Assembly: GCA_018267095.1 (NCBI GenBank) | Contig: JAFDZC010000006.1 | Location: forward strand, 310,001-374,000 | From: Bacteroidota bacterium | Lineage (GTDB): Bacteria > Bacteroidota > Bacteroidia > Flavobacteriales > Flavobacteriaceae | Length of the DNA: 64,000 nucleotides | Direction: 5' to 3' | In this document: one piece after another, positions 40,301-48,763 of the stretch | Position numbering within the stretch: the first letter of the stretch is position 1 | Layout of the letters: each line of letters begins with the position of its first letter | Notes under the pieces: generated by a model | What the model saw: only the letters and a program-made list of their open reading frames with translations | What the model was told of the DNA's origin: nothing | Database searches by the model: none | Made by a program: the position numbers and the translations under genes

Positions 40301-41281
40301 ATGTCATTTTTTAAACGCATATTCTCTTCAGAAAAAAGAGAAACCACCTTTACCGAAGAAGCCAAAGAAACCCTCGACAAAGGTTTAGAAAAAACAAAAA
40401 CATCCTTTTTTACCAAGCTTACCAAAGCCATCGCGGGTAAATCAAAAGTGGATGACGAAGTTCTTGACAACCTCGAAGAAATTCTTGTCACTTCAGATGT
40501 TGGGGTTGAAACCACACTCAAAATTATCCAGCGCATCGAGAAGCGCGTCTCTGAAGACAAATATCTCGGAACCGATGAGCTCAATCTCATTTTGCGTCAA
40601 GAAATCTCGGGTTTGCTCTCTGAGACCAATTCTGGCGAAGCAACGGAGTTCAGTATTCCGCAAGACAAACATCCGTATGTGATTATGATTGTCGGGGTCA
40701 ACGGAGTTGGTAAAACCACCACCATCGGAAAACTCGCACATCAATTCAAAAGCCAAGGCTATAAAGTGGTTTTAGGTGCTGCTGATACCTTTCGTGCTGC
40801 CGCGATTGATCAGTTGCAAATTTGGGCCGATCGCGTAGGTGTTCCGCTGGTAAAACAACAAATGGGCAGTGATCCGGCTTCGGTAGCTTTTGATACATTG
40901 CAAAGTGCCGTGGCACAAAACGCCGATATCGTCATCATTGATACCGCAGGTCGTTTGCACAACAAAACGCATCTGATGGGCGAATTGTCAAAAGTAAAAC
41001 GCGTGATGCAAAAAATTCAAGAAGACGCTCCGCATGAAGTTTTACTGGTGCTCGATGGTTCAACCGGACAAAACGCTTTTGAACAAGCCAAACAATTTAC
41101 TGCGGCCACCGAAGTTACTTCGCTAGCCGTCACCAAACTCGACGGTACAGCCAAAGGCGGAGTGGTGATTGGTATTTCTGATCAGTTTCAGATTCCGGTT
41201 AAATACATCGGAGTTGGCGAAGGCATGAATGATTTGCAAGTGTTCAACAAATACGAATTCGTTGATTCTTTCTTTAAATAA
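40301..41281 (+). CDS. ftsY: Signal recognition particle receptor FtsY
   Basis: A 326-residue SRP GTPase that receives ribosome-nascent chain complexes at the membrane. The acidic A domain is short (about 1-25), followed by the helical N domain and the G domain with 'GVNGVGKTTTIGKLA' (P-loop), 'AADTFRAAAIDQL', 'IIDTAGR' and 'TKLDGTAKGG'. The C-terminus 'IGVGEGMNDLQVFNKYEFVDSFF' is typical. The neighbouring ribosomal protein operon and secA fit a translation and export theme, but ftsY appears to have its own transcript ending at the hairpin at 41303. Confidence 0.97.
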   Translation: MSFFKRIFSSEKRETTFTEEAKETLDKGLEKTKTSFFTKLTKAIAGKSKVDDEVLDNLEEILVTSDVGVETTLKIIQRIEKRVSEDKYLGTDELNLILRQEISGLLSETNSGEATEFSIPQDKHPYVIMIVGVNGVGKTTTIGKLAHQFKSQGYKVVLGAADTFRAAAIDQLQIWADRVGVPLVKQQMGSDPASVAFDTLQSAVAQNADIVIIDTAGRLHNKTHLMGELSKVKRVMQKIQEDAPHEVLLVLDGSTGQNAFEQAKQFTAATEVTSLAVTKLDGTAKGGVVIGISDQFQIPVKYIGVGEGMNDLQVFNKYEFVDSFFK

Positions 41282-41302
41282 AAGCATCAAAGCATCATCA
41301 AC

Positions 41303-41338
41303 AAAGGACATCTTTTTACCGAAAGATGTCCTTTTTTG
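41303..41338 (+). terminator. Terminator after ftsY
   Basis: AAAGGACATCTTT (41303-41315) and AAAGATGTCCTTT (41322-41334), a perfect 13-bp stem followed by T residues. Confidence 0.9.
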
Positions 41339-41375
41339 GTTTAAATTAGTAGCTCGATTCAGATGCATCATCACC

Positions 41376-41816
41376 ATGAAAAAAGCTTTGTATTTACTAT
41401 TTGTTTTGGTTGTTTTAAGTTCGTGCCAACCCAGCGCAAAACTAGCTGATTTGCCTAAAATTAATGGATATTGGGAGATTACTTCGGTTGAATTTCCCGA
41501 CGGGAACCACAAAGACTACCGCATCAATGAATCATTTGATTTTTTTGAGATCAAAAACCAAAAAGGCTATCGCAAAAAGGTAATGCCCCAGCTCGACGGA
41601 ACCTTTCTGACCAACGATTTGTCAGAGTCTGTTTCAGCGCTAGAAAAAGACGGAAAGCTCATTTTAAGCTGTCAAACACCTTATGCTCAATGGCAAGAAA
41701 CGGTGCTTACATTGACTGATCAAGAACTGGTCATTGAAAACGATTCGCATAAAAAATACCACTACAAAAAGGCACAACCTATTAATTTGATTCCCAATGA
41801 GCAAAAGGCTAAGTAA
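41376..41816 (+). CDS. Putative lipoprotein, lipocalin-like
   Basis: A 146-residue protein with a lipoprotein signal peptide (MKKALYLLFVLVVLSSCQPS; lipobox Cys C17). The mature part, 'INGYWEITSVEFPDGNHKDYRINESFDFF', followed by repeated strand segments and 'QWQETVLTLTDQELVIEN', resembles the lipocalin-like families of Bacteroidota. I chose ATG 41376 because it begins the signal peptide; the in-frame extension upstream runs through the ftsY end and the terminator. Its last 20 bases overlap the start of the DUF721 gene. Function unknown. Confidence 0.8.
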   Translation: MKKALYLLFVLVVLSSCQPSAKLADLPKINGYWEITSVEFPDGNHKDYRINESFDFFEIKNQKGYRKKVMPQLDGTFLTNDLSESVSALEKDGKLILSCQTPYAQWQETVLTLTDQELVIENDSHKKYHYKKAQPINLIPNEQKAK

Positions 41817-42093
41817 TGAGAATTCGGTAGGCGAGGTGCTCAAACAAATTATTTCGAGCAACAAACTTGAATCGGGGATGAATCAAGTGGCGGTAGCTGA
41901 TGCCTGGAAGTCGCTTATGGGCAACGGCGTGAATACTTATACCAAACAAGTCACGCTCAAAGGAAGCATACTGTATGTTGATTTAACTTCTGCAGTTTTG
42001 CGCGAAGAACTGAGTTACGGTAAAGATAAAATCATTAAAATGATCAATGAGGAACTCGGGCAAGAAGTAGTCAAACAAGTGGTTTTGCGATAA
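41797..42093 (+). CDS. DUF721/DciA-like protein
   Basis: A 98-residue protein of the DUF721 family. The core 'AWKSLMGNGVNTYTKQVTLKGSILYVDLTSAVLREELSYGKDKIIKMINEELG' is characteristic. DciA members are the ancestral loaders of the replicative helicase DnaB, so a role in replication initiation is likely but not shown for this short form, which lacks the longer N-terminal extension of some DciA proteins. The ATG at 41797 lies 20 nt inside the preceding gene in another frame, implying translational coupling. Confidence 0.8.
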   Translation: MSKRLSNENSVGEVLKQIISSNKLESGMNQVAVADAWKSLMGNGVNTYTKQVTLKGSILYVDLTSAVLREELSYGKDKIIKMINEELGQEVVKQVVLR

Positions 42094-42135
42094 TAGAAGA
42101 TATGAGACTCTATGTTTTTAAGAATTTATCAAAGA

Positions 42136-42165
42136 AAAATCCCGTTCACAACAGAACGGGATTTT
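42136..42165. terminator. Bidirectional terminator between DUF721 and ndk
   Basis: AAAATCCCGTT (42136-42146) and AACGGGATTTT (42155-42165), a perfect 11-bp stem. It serves the convergent genes on both sides. Confidence 0.88.
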
Positions 42166-42221
42166 ATATTTAAAGACATTGAAGTCTTAGTGTCTTGCGA
42201 TTCTAAAATCTTAAAATCTAC

Positions 42222-42641
42222 TTAGAATTGCTCTCTTCCTGCAAAGTGAAAAGCACCTTCGATAGCTGCATTTTCGTCAGAGTCTGAACCATGCACGGCA
42301 TTTTCTCCGATGGATGTTGCGTATTTTTTACGGATGGTTCCTTCAGCAGCATCTGCTGGGTTGGTCGCTCCGATCAAAGTTCTGAAATCTTCCACAGCAT
42401 TGTCTTTCTCTAAGATAGCCGCTACAATCGGGCCACGTGTCATGAATTCTACCAATTCGCCAAAGAAAGGTCTTGCAGCATGCACCGCGTAGAATTTTTG
42501 AGCATCTGCTACGGTTAATTGCGTTAATTTCATAGATACGATTCTGAAACCACCTTCAGTAATCATATTTAAAATTCCACCGATGTGTCCTTTTTCAACC
42601 GCATCGGGTTTAATCATTGTAAAAGTTCTGTTTCCAGCCAT
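42222..42641 (-). CDS. ndk: Nucleoside diphosphate kinase
   Basis: A 139-residue enzyme that transfers phosphate from ATP to NDPs through a phosphohistidine. The catalytic His is H117 in 'NAVHGSDS', and '[16 protein letters not shown]' and '[18 protein letters not shown]' are the other hallmark blocks. Length is normal. A TATTTTTG box on the minus strand at 42697-42704, 55 nt upstream, is a likely -7 element. Convergent with the DUF721 gene. Confidence 0.97.
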   Translation of the reverse strand: MAGNRTFTMIKPDAVEKGHIGGILNMITEGGFRIVSMKLTQLTVADAQKFYAVHAARPFFGELVEFMTRGPIVAAILEKDNAVEDFRTLIGATNPADAAEGTIRKKYATSIGENAVHGSDSDENAAIEGAFHFAGREQF

Positions 42642-42696
42642 TTTTATTGTATTTAATTTTATTTCTCTATTGGGCTATGTTGCCTTAAATCGGGGG

Positions 42697-42704
42697 CAAA
42701 AATA
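42697..42704 (-). promoter_or_regulatory. Candidate -7 box for ndk
   Basis: TATTTTTG on the minus strand, followed by a C-rich start region; no TTG at the expected distance. Confidence 0.35.
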
Positions 42705-42740
42705 GTATTAATAATTGATTTTTAAATACTATTAAAACAA

Positions 42741-42768
42741 AAAAATCCCCGAACAAGCCGGGGATTTT
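42741..42768 (-). terminator. Terminator after the SusE/F-like gene
   Basis: AAAATCCCCG and CGGGGATTTT form a perfect 10-bp stem with a 7-nt loop, 24 bp past the stop of the gene ending at 42792. Confidence 0.88.
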
Positions 42769-42791
42769 AAGATATGAAAAAAACTCAAAAA

Positions 42792-44249
42792 TTAGTTTTT
42801 CATCAACTTAACAGATTCAGTTCCGTTAGCAGTTGAAATTTTAGCGATGTACAAACCATTAGCTAAGTTTGAAGCATCAACTGAAGCTGAAATAGCTTTT
42901 GGAGCTACAGTGGCTACTGTTTTTCCTAATACATCAACAATTTGAATTGAAACGATTTCTTTGTTTGTTGAAGCAAAGTTCCATACGCCAGAAGTTGGGT
43001 TTGGAGTAACTACAAAGTTTGATTTGTTGAAAGCTGTGGTAGCAAAAGGAACATCAAACATATAAGCACCAGTAACTCTGTCAAAAGTCACACTGTAATC
43101 ACCAGCAACAGTTGCAATGTTTGCTCCACCTTGCGTAGCTGTTCCTGCAGGGAAATCAGCAGCACCCCAGTTAACAGCCCAGTCATTGTTTTGACGGAAT
43201 TTAGCCCCACCATTAACCAAAGTAATACTAGCTAGAGTGTAAACTTTACCATCTGTAGTTGTTAATTGTGCAGGATCAATTTCACCAGGAGTACCTGTTG
43301 GCCATCCGCCCGGAGTACCATCACCTACTAAAGCGATAGTTGGGAAGAAGAAATTGTATTCACCAGTTGTCAAGTTGAAAGTCACAGAATAAGTTCCAGA
43401 AGCAGCTACCGGAATATTACCACCTGTTGTAGTAGCAATACCTGATGGCCAGTCAGTTCCACCATAGTTAGGTTGTCCCCAATCGTGCCCTGTTCTGAAT
43501 TTCAATTCATTGCTACCAGCAGTTCCATCGAGCGTAACTGTTGCGGTGTACAGAACACCATCATTGGTAGCCATATCTACTTCATGAGCTGCATCCCATC
43601 CGCCTAAAGCGCTACCAATAATACTAATCACCGGATAAATCGGAGCAGGTACAAATGTATATTCACCACTTCCGATATTTACTGAAATTGAGCTATAAAC
43701 ACCCGCAACCACAGGAATGTTGTGAGTCGCATCTATTAAAGTCCCAGATAACAAAGTGTCTCCACCATACAATACATCGTCAATGCTAAATTGAGCTTCA
43801 CCATCTAACAAAGTCACGTTTGTAGCTGTGTAAACAGTAGCATCAGCTGTTGTCATGGGTACACCGTTTACATCAGGTACAGCAGAACCCAATAATTTTA
43901 CAACCGGAATCGGAGCTCCGCCAGAAAAACTGTATTCTCCGGTATTTTCATTAAAGGAGATGTCATAAGTCCCTGCAATGGCTGGAATGTTTGGTCCGTT
44001 TTGAGTGCCTGTGCCTGTTGGGAAAGTAGTTGCTCCCCAGTTAATCAACCAAGCATGGTCTTTTCTGAATTTAAATTCACCACCCGGCATAGTATAAGCA
44101 GTCAGGGTCCAAATACCACCTCCGGCAGGAACCATGTCAACGTCCGTATCCCAACCTACTCCATTAGCCCCCGGGCCAATCATAGAAACTTGCGCTTGTG
44201 AGGTCCATCCGAAGACAACAAGTAATAATAAAAGTAATTTTGTTTTCAT
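42792..44249 (-). CDS. SusE/SusF-like repeat protein with T9SS type A domain
   Basis: A 485-residue exported protein (signal peptide MKTKLLLLLLVVFGWTSQAQ). It has four repeats of about 90 residues (roughly 23-110, 113-200, 205-300, 302-398), each opening like 'ISIIGSALGGWD...VDM' and closing like 'GTYSVTFNLTTGEYNF'. This is the SusE/SusF starch-binding fold; repeats 1, 3 and 4 keep 'FR..HDW..NWG' or its equivalent, while repeat 2 is degenerate. A T9SS type A domain (about 410-485) replaces the lipoprotein anchor of classical SusE/F. It probably binds alpha-glucans. A perfect LacI-type palindrome lies about 80-100 bp upstream of the start. Confidence 0.87.
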   Translation of the reverse strand: MKTKLLLLLLVVFGWTSQAQVSMIGPGANGVGWDTDVDMVPAGGGIWTLTAYTMPGGEFKFRKDHAWLINWGATTFPTGTGTQNGPNIPAIAGTYDISFNENTGEYSFSGGAPIPVVKLLGSAVPDVNGVPMTTADATVYTATNVTLLDGEAQFSIDDVLYGGDTLLSGTLIDATHNIPVVAGVYSSISVNIGSGEYTFVPAPIYPVISIIGSALGGWDAAHEVDMATNDGVLYTATVTLDGTAGSNELKFRTGHDWGQPNYGGTDWPSGIATTTGGNIPVAASGTYSVTFNLTTGEYNFFFPTIALVGDGTPGGWPTGTPGEIDPAQLTTTDGKVYTLASITLVNGGAKFRQNNDWAVNWGAADFPAGTATQGGANIATVAGDYSVTFDRVTGAYMFDVPFATTAFNKSNFVVTPNPTSGVWNFASTNKEIVSIQIVDVLGKTVATVAPKAISASVDASNLANGLYIAKISTANGTESVKLMKN

Positions 44250-44330
44250 AATTTTTGAGTTAAAAAATTTTTACAACGCTAATTTAAGCTAAAAAAAACT
44301 CTGATACTTCAGAACAAACCTTAAAAAAAC

Positions 44331-44350
44331 ACACGAAAACGTTTTCGTGT
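44331..44350. promoter_or_regulatory. Perfect LacI-type operator palindrome
   Basis: ACACGAAAACGTTTTCGTGT is a perfect 20-bp palindrome with the central CG and the AAACGTTT core typical of LacI/GalR operators. It lies upstream of the SusE/F-like gene, consistent with sugar-responsive control by a LacI-family regulator such as those of maltose or starch loci. Confidence 0.65.
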
Positions 44351-44408
44351 TGAAAAGATTCTTAAATAACTGACAAATTGAGATTTATACTTCGGTTTAA
44401 TTATGAAA

Positions 44409-44437
44409 AACGGCTCCATTTTAAATGGAGCCGTTTG
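44409..44437 (-). terminator. Terminator after the M64 peptidase gene
   Basis: AAACGGCTCCATTT and AAATGGAGCCGTTT are perfectly complementary over 14 bp around one base (the top pairs must open for a loop). It directly follows the stop codon at 44438. Confidence 0.85.
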
Positions 44438-45928
44438 TTAATTTTTGATTATTTTTTTAGATAAGCACTTACCTTTTTCAGTAGTAGCACTCAGTATGTA
44501 AGTTCCTTTTTGATAGGCAGATAAGTCTAATTTTATTTGTTCTTGTGGAGCAATTGATTCATCCAGTAATAATTTTCCGGAAGAATTCCACAGCTGCGTT
44601 TTTACTATTTTATCTCTATCAACTTTTACATGAAGCAATGTGCTAACAGGATTGGGCGATACAATTATAGAACTGCCAGCGTCTTTAACTTTTTGATTTT
44701 CTTTTGTTGAAGATAATCCGGATAAGCTATTTACTTCAGCTTTTCGGTAAGTATTTTGCACCGGAATGAGCGAACAATCATCAATATAGGCTCTAAAATC
44801 AGAACCGGATTCAGCTTTAAATCCGTTGGTTAAAGTAATTCCATTGCCACTAACATAGTTAACTGAAATTTTGTTTCCGATTGTAGAGTTTGAGGTCAGT
44901 AAGTTAGAAGCCTTTCGCCAATGAGTAATGTACTGATGTCTCGAAACAAAATTCTCAGTCACATTGTTAGTTGCATCGCACAAGTGTTCTTGAATTCTCT
45001 CTTTAATCAAATCAATACAAACCTGACAAAACGAAAAAGGACTGACCGACAAACTTTGCATGCCACAACTGTTTCGAGGTCGATACCATCCTGAATTGAC
45101 ATAATTGGCACCTTCAAACCTGCCAATGTCCATAGTGTTTGAACAGTCTGTTCCGGTTCCGGGGTAGTCACAAACCGGATAAGAACCCGAGAGTAAATAC
45201 TCCCAAGGAAGATTTGTGGTTCTGGAGGTTACATTTCGATCATGAAATAACGGATAATCATTTGGGCTGATGTATTGGGGCACGCCACCATCATAAATAA
45301 TGTTGCAAAATTCATCTTGCTGATAAGGCAAAGTGTTGCTGAATCCGTATTCATCGGCCAATAAACCAAATGTGTGGCCAAATTCATGGAGTAGTACTTT
45401 GTACATAAATGGTTGATTGCAAAATGTGGTTACGAAAGCATATTTTCCGCCACGACCTGTGTAGTAGTTATTATTAAAAACTGCTATTACGTAGGATCGA
45501 CTGTTATAACCGGTTAAGTACGGAATCAGATTATCCATACGTGTGTAGAAATCATCAAGACATTCCCCAGATTCATATTGACGATATGAGGGATTGGTAT
45601 CTGGAACACAAACAAAATTATGTATTTGATCTTCAGTAAGATTGTTAAAAAGAAATGTAGCTCCCGGTACATTTTCAGTCGTTGCTGCTTCTTTAACCGT
45701 TATTACCCTAAATCTGTTTTGCATGGATGCGTATGGCTCTTGACTCCACATAAAGTTTAAAAACCCGGTTACATAATTGTCAAAATTTGACATAGAACTA
45801 CTGGTAAATCCCTGTGAAACGATGTACAAATTAATCTGTGAATTAGTTGTTTCATAGACAGTTTGCAATGTGGGTTGTGCAAAGGATTTTAAACCAATTA
45901 GCATTAAAATGATAAGTGCTTTTTTCAT
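44438..45928 (-). CDS. M64 family metallopeptidase with coathanger and T9SS domains
   Basis: A 496-residue exported protease. After the signal peptide (MKKALIILMLIGLKSFAQ), the peptidase domain (about 20-310) carries HEFGHTFGLLADEY (H181, E182, H185, D192), the HExxHxxGxxxD zinc site of the M64/IgA peptidase family, and many Cys residues (at least nine in 100-315). Residues about 320-395 (SNSTIGNKISVNYVSGNGIT) resemble a coathanger-stack domain. A T9SS type A domain follows (VSPNPVSTLLHVKV... KKIIKN). It probably degrades extracellular protein or host glycoproteins. The upstream neighbour, 27 bp away, is also a T9SS protein, suggesting an operon. Confidence 0.88.
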   Translation of the reverse strand: MKKALIILMLIGLKSFAQPTLQTVYETTNSQINLYIVSQGFTSSSMSNFDNYVTGFLNFMWSQEPYASMQNRFRVITVKEAATTENVPGATFLFNNLTEDQIHNFVCVPDTNPSYRQYESGECLDDFYTRMDNLIPYLTGYNSRSYVIAVFNNNYYTGRGGKYAFVTTFCNQPFMYKVLLHEFGHTFGLLADEYGFSNTLPYQQDEFCNIIYDGGVPQYISPNDYPLFHDRNVTSRTTNLPWEYLLSGSYPVCDYPGTGTDCSNTMDIGRFEGANYVNSGWYRPRNSCGMQSLSVSPFSFCQVCIDLIKERIQEHLCDATNNVTENFVSRHQYITHWRKASNLLTSNSTIGNKISVNYVSGNGITLTNGFKAESGSDFRAYIDDCSLIPVQNTYRKAEVNSLSGLSSTKENQKVKDAGSSIIVSPNPVSTLLHVKVDRDKIVKTQLWNSSGKLLLDESIAPQEQIKLDLSAYQKGTYILSATTEKGKCLSKKIIKN

Positions 45929-45955
45929 AGTTGTTTGTTTTGATTTAAAATCAGT

Positions 45956-47605
45956 TTATCTTTTAATCCATTTTTCCGTAAAATCCTCACCGGATGGTGT
46001 TTTGATACTCACGATGTATATCCCTTGACTCCATTTTGAACTATCAACCATAAGTGAGTTTCCGTCAAGTTTTTCTTGCTGAAATATTATTCTTCCATCG
46101 GTAATAGAGGTGATACTTATTGAACTCATTTCCGCCCCATTTAAATGGACGGTAAACGAATCTTGTGATGGGTTCGGATAAACAATCATCTGCACATCTG
46201 GAACAAGTGCTTTAGTAGCCGAAATTGAATTTACCTCAGAATTTGCACTACGACTAGCCGGACAAGCTTGAATTTTGGCCAGCAGGTTTGCACCGCTTGT
46301 AAAATGTGAATTCTGTGTCAATTCAATATAGTTACCAGCATAAAGATTGATGTTTTGGGCATTGTTAATGGTATAATCATGACTGGTCGTGATATGATCT
46401 GATACTTGATAATTATAATTACTGGCAATGTTGTTACCTCTTAAATCTTCATAAAGCGCGCAGCTTAGCGGTGGGATTAATTGGGGAAGAACTGAGCCAG
46501 GAAAAATATTTCCTGAGTATGTAATGTCATTGTAAGTAATGGTTGTATTATAATCCGAAGGATTTGTTATTCTAGATAAGTATTGATTATATGAGCCTCC
46601 TCCATTTGGAACTGAGCAAAAATAGATTTGATTGTTCACTGCCTTTTGAAATTCAAACAGATTTAGTGATGATGGAGGAGTATAAATTAACCTAGAATTT
46701 CCATTGTTAAGGTTAAAGACTTCAACATTTGGATTTGCAGTACCCACTGAATTATTTATAAACAATAAATTTCCAGTACTTGAAAATTCAAAATTTTGAC
46801 CACTGGAACCGGAAGCGCTCTGATAAACGTATTGACTTGAGATTTGACCGGTGGCATTATTAAAATTGTACAGTTTTAAAGATCCATTTGCTACACCTAA
46901 AATGCTTCCGTTGGGATTTACTTTGATATGCGTATATGTATTTCCAATAAGGCCAGTTAAAGTACTGTAAACCGGTGTAGTGTTGAGCCCGTTGCTGTCA
47001 ATCAAGTAAGAATATAACTTGCCACCATGCGGGAATAAAATCCAATATGCGTTTCCTAAATTGTTGGGAACTAATGTAATAGAAGGTATTGGGTATGTAA
47101 AATGCTGTTGGTTTTCATCGAGTAATTCAAGATTTTTGGCATTAGTTAAAACATCTCCTAAATTATTCGTACCGAGGGTTAAATCTACAATTGAGTAAAA
47201 CAAGCCAATAGCATTATTAAGCTGTTCAAAGTATGAATTTGTTGAAAATACATAAAATTGATTTCTGTTAGAGATACTGGGGCAAATTAATCCAGATTGT
47301 TCATTTGTTCCATTACCACCAATACCGCCGTTTAAATTATTACCATTAGGCATTACCGATTGGTTTCTATTCCACACGGTTACACCATTGGTATAAAATA
47401 ATAGCTCTCCAGTAACTTTATCACTAACACAACCCGCACCTTGATTATTTAGAGGGTCGCTTTGGTTACCCACAATATTTGGAGGGTTCGTTGAAAAATT
47501 TAAACCCGCACCAACACCAATATACCAATTATTGTTTTCGCCTTGCCCAAAACTTTGATGGGCAAATACCAACAACAACCACACAAGAAAAGATAAGTTT
47601 TTCAT
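45956..47605 (-). CDS. Exported propeller-like protein with coathanger and T9SS domains
   Basis: A 549-residue protein with a signal peptide (MKNLSFLVWLLLVFAHQSFG). Residues 22-390 begin 'NNWYIGVGAGLNFST...' and contain repeated strands such as 'GCVSDKVTGELLFYTNGVTVWN' and 'HIKVNPNGSILGVANGSLKLYNF', seen in WD40-like gliding/T9SS proteins of Bacteroidota. Residues about 395-450 ('YQVSDHITTSHDYTINNAQNINLYAG') form a three-coathanger stack. The C-terminus is a T9SS type A domain (VYPNPSQDSFTVHL... EKWIKR). Ligand unknown. It is 11 bp downstream of the beta-roll protein gene and 27 bp upstream of the M64 gene. Confidence 0.83.
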   Translation of the reverse strand: MKNLSFLVWLLLVFAHQSFGQGENNNWYIGVGAGLNFSTNPPNIVGNQSDPLNNQGAGCVSDKVTGELLFYTNGVTVWNRNQSVMPNGNNLNGGIGGNGTNEQSGLICPSISNRNQFYVFSTNSYFEQLNNAIGLFYSIVDLTLGTNNLGDVLTNAKNLELLDENQQHFTYPIPSITLVPNNLGNAYWILFPHGGKLYSYLIDSNGLNTTPVYSTLTGLIGNTYTHIKVNPNGSILGVANGSLKLYNFNNATGQISSQYVYQSASGSSGQNFEFSSTGNLLFINNSVGTANPNVEVFNLNNGNSRLIYTPPSSLNLFEFQKAVNNQIYFCSVPNGGGSYNQYLSRITNPSDYNTTITYNDITYSGNIFPGSVLPQLIPPLSCALYEDLRGNNIASNYNYQVSDHITTSHDYTINNAQNINLYAGNYIELTQNSHFTSGANLLAKIQACPASRSANSEVNSISATKALVPDVQMIVYPNPSQDSFTVHLNGAEMSSISITSITDGRIIFQQEKLDGNSLMVDSSKWSQGIYIVSIKTPSGEDFTEKWIKR

Positions 47606-47616
47606 AACCTACTTTT

Positions 47617-48627
47617 TTAGTGTGTGCCTTTTTGGTTGGCAGCTTTGAGCGCTTGAATTTCTTTGTTGAGTGCAATGATGTACAAAGTTAACTCTTCAAT
47701 TTTTTCCTGCTGAATTTTAGCCATCTCACCTAAGGCGATGCCGTCTTCTTGAATTTGTTTTGCTGATGGAACATTAGGCAAGTGTCCTTCATTTTTAATA
47801 AATTGCTCAACTTCAGTAAGTGGTTTTAAATTGTAGCCTTTTGCAAATACATAATCGGCCCAGGTGCCCCCAGAACTCAAATTCACACGCACCTCGTCGG
47901 CCAAAATACCACCGGTTACAAAAAGACGGTAATTGCTGACATTCACACTACCGGCTGTGGTCGGAAAAGTTCCTACAGAACCAACACCCACTTTGCCGTT
48001 GAGTTTGACTTGATCATTGGCAAAATCGCCCCAGATTAGTGGAGTAGCGGTTGCAGAATTGTCAATCATGAGTTTATTACTTAACCCCATATTACCACCT
48101 ACGTTATTTCCAATGAGAACATTTCCCGTACCTGTAAACGGGCCGCTTCCATAATTGCTGTATCCTGCTTTATAACCCAGCAAAACATTATCACTTCCGT
48201 TAATAAACTGACCTGCACTATAACCAAGCATTACATTATTATTTCCGGTCATTTGTTGACCAGCACTAGTACCTAAGGCCGTATTGTAGTTAATTGCGGT
48301 TGTGTTTATAGAAAGTGTACTCAAGCCAACCCCAACATTGTTTGAGCCTGTGTTATTGCTGCCAGAATAGCTGCCTACGTATGTATTGCTATTACCGGTT
48401 GTAGTACTTTTACCGGATTGATACCCAATAAAAGTATTACCTAAAGTTGGAGTAGTTGTACTTGCTGAATTTCCAGCCTGATAGCCAAAATAAGAAGAGG
48501 TTGAATTTGTACTTGAATTACCAGCTGACAAACCATAACTAGTAACATTTGCAGTCATGACCTGAGCCAGACCTAAAAAAGAACTAAACCCCAAAAGGGC
48601 CACCATAATAAATTGTGTTGTTTTCAT
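47617..48627 (-). CDS. Exported YadA-head-like beta-roll protein
   Basis: A 336-residue protein with a signal peptide (MKTTQFIMVALLGFSSFLGLAQ). Residues 28-185 are Gly/Asn/Ser/Thr-rich and made of about eight short repeats around 'NTFIGYQSGKSTTTGNSNTYVG' and 'NNVMLGYSAGQF', like a left-handed beta-roll of trimeric adhesins or phage tail fibres. The C-terminal 'WADYVFAKGYNLKPLTEVEQFI' and 'HLPNVPSAKQIQEDGIALGEMAKIQQEKIEEL' form a conserved tail-fibre-like coiled-coil end found in many Bacteroidota proteins. There is no T9SS domain. It is first of three same-strand genes with small gaps, followed by T9SS cargo. Confidence 0.82.
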   Translation of the reverse strand: MKTTQFIMVALLGFSSFLGLAQVMTANVTSYGLSAGNSSTNSTSSYFGYQAGNSASTTTPTLGNTFIGYQSGKSTTTGNSNTYVGSYSGSNNTGSNNVGVGLSTLSINTTAINYNTALGTSAGQQMTGNNNVMLGYSAGQFINGSDNVLLGYKAGYSNYGSGPFTGTGNVLIGNNVGGNMGLSNKLMIDNSATATPLIWGDFANDQVKLNGKVGVGSVGTFPTTAGSVNVSNYRLFVTGGILADEVRVNLSSGGTWADYVFAKGYNLKPLTEVEQFIKNEGHLPNVPSAKQIQEDGIALGEMAKIQQEKIEELTLYIIALNKEIQALKAANQKGTH

Positions 48628-48763
48628 GATAAAAAAATTAGAGATTTATACACCCTAATTTTCCAAAATAAAACTGAATTCTCACTGGGGTAAAACCCTA
48701 ATTAATTTGAGGATTTTCCCTATTTTGAGTTTATTGAATAGGACTGCATTAGTCTCAGGATAT

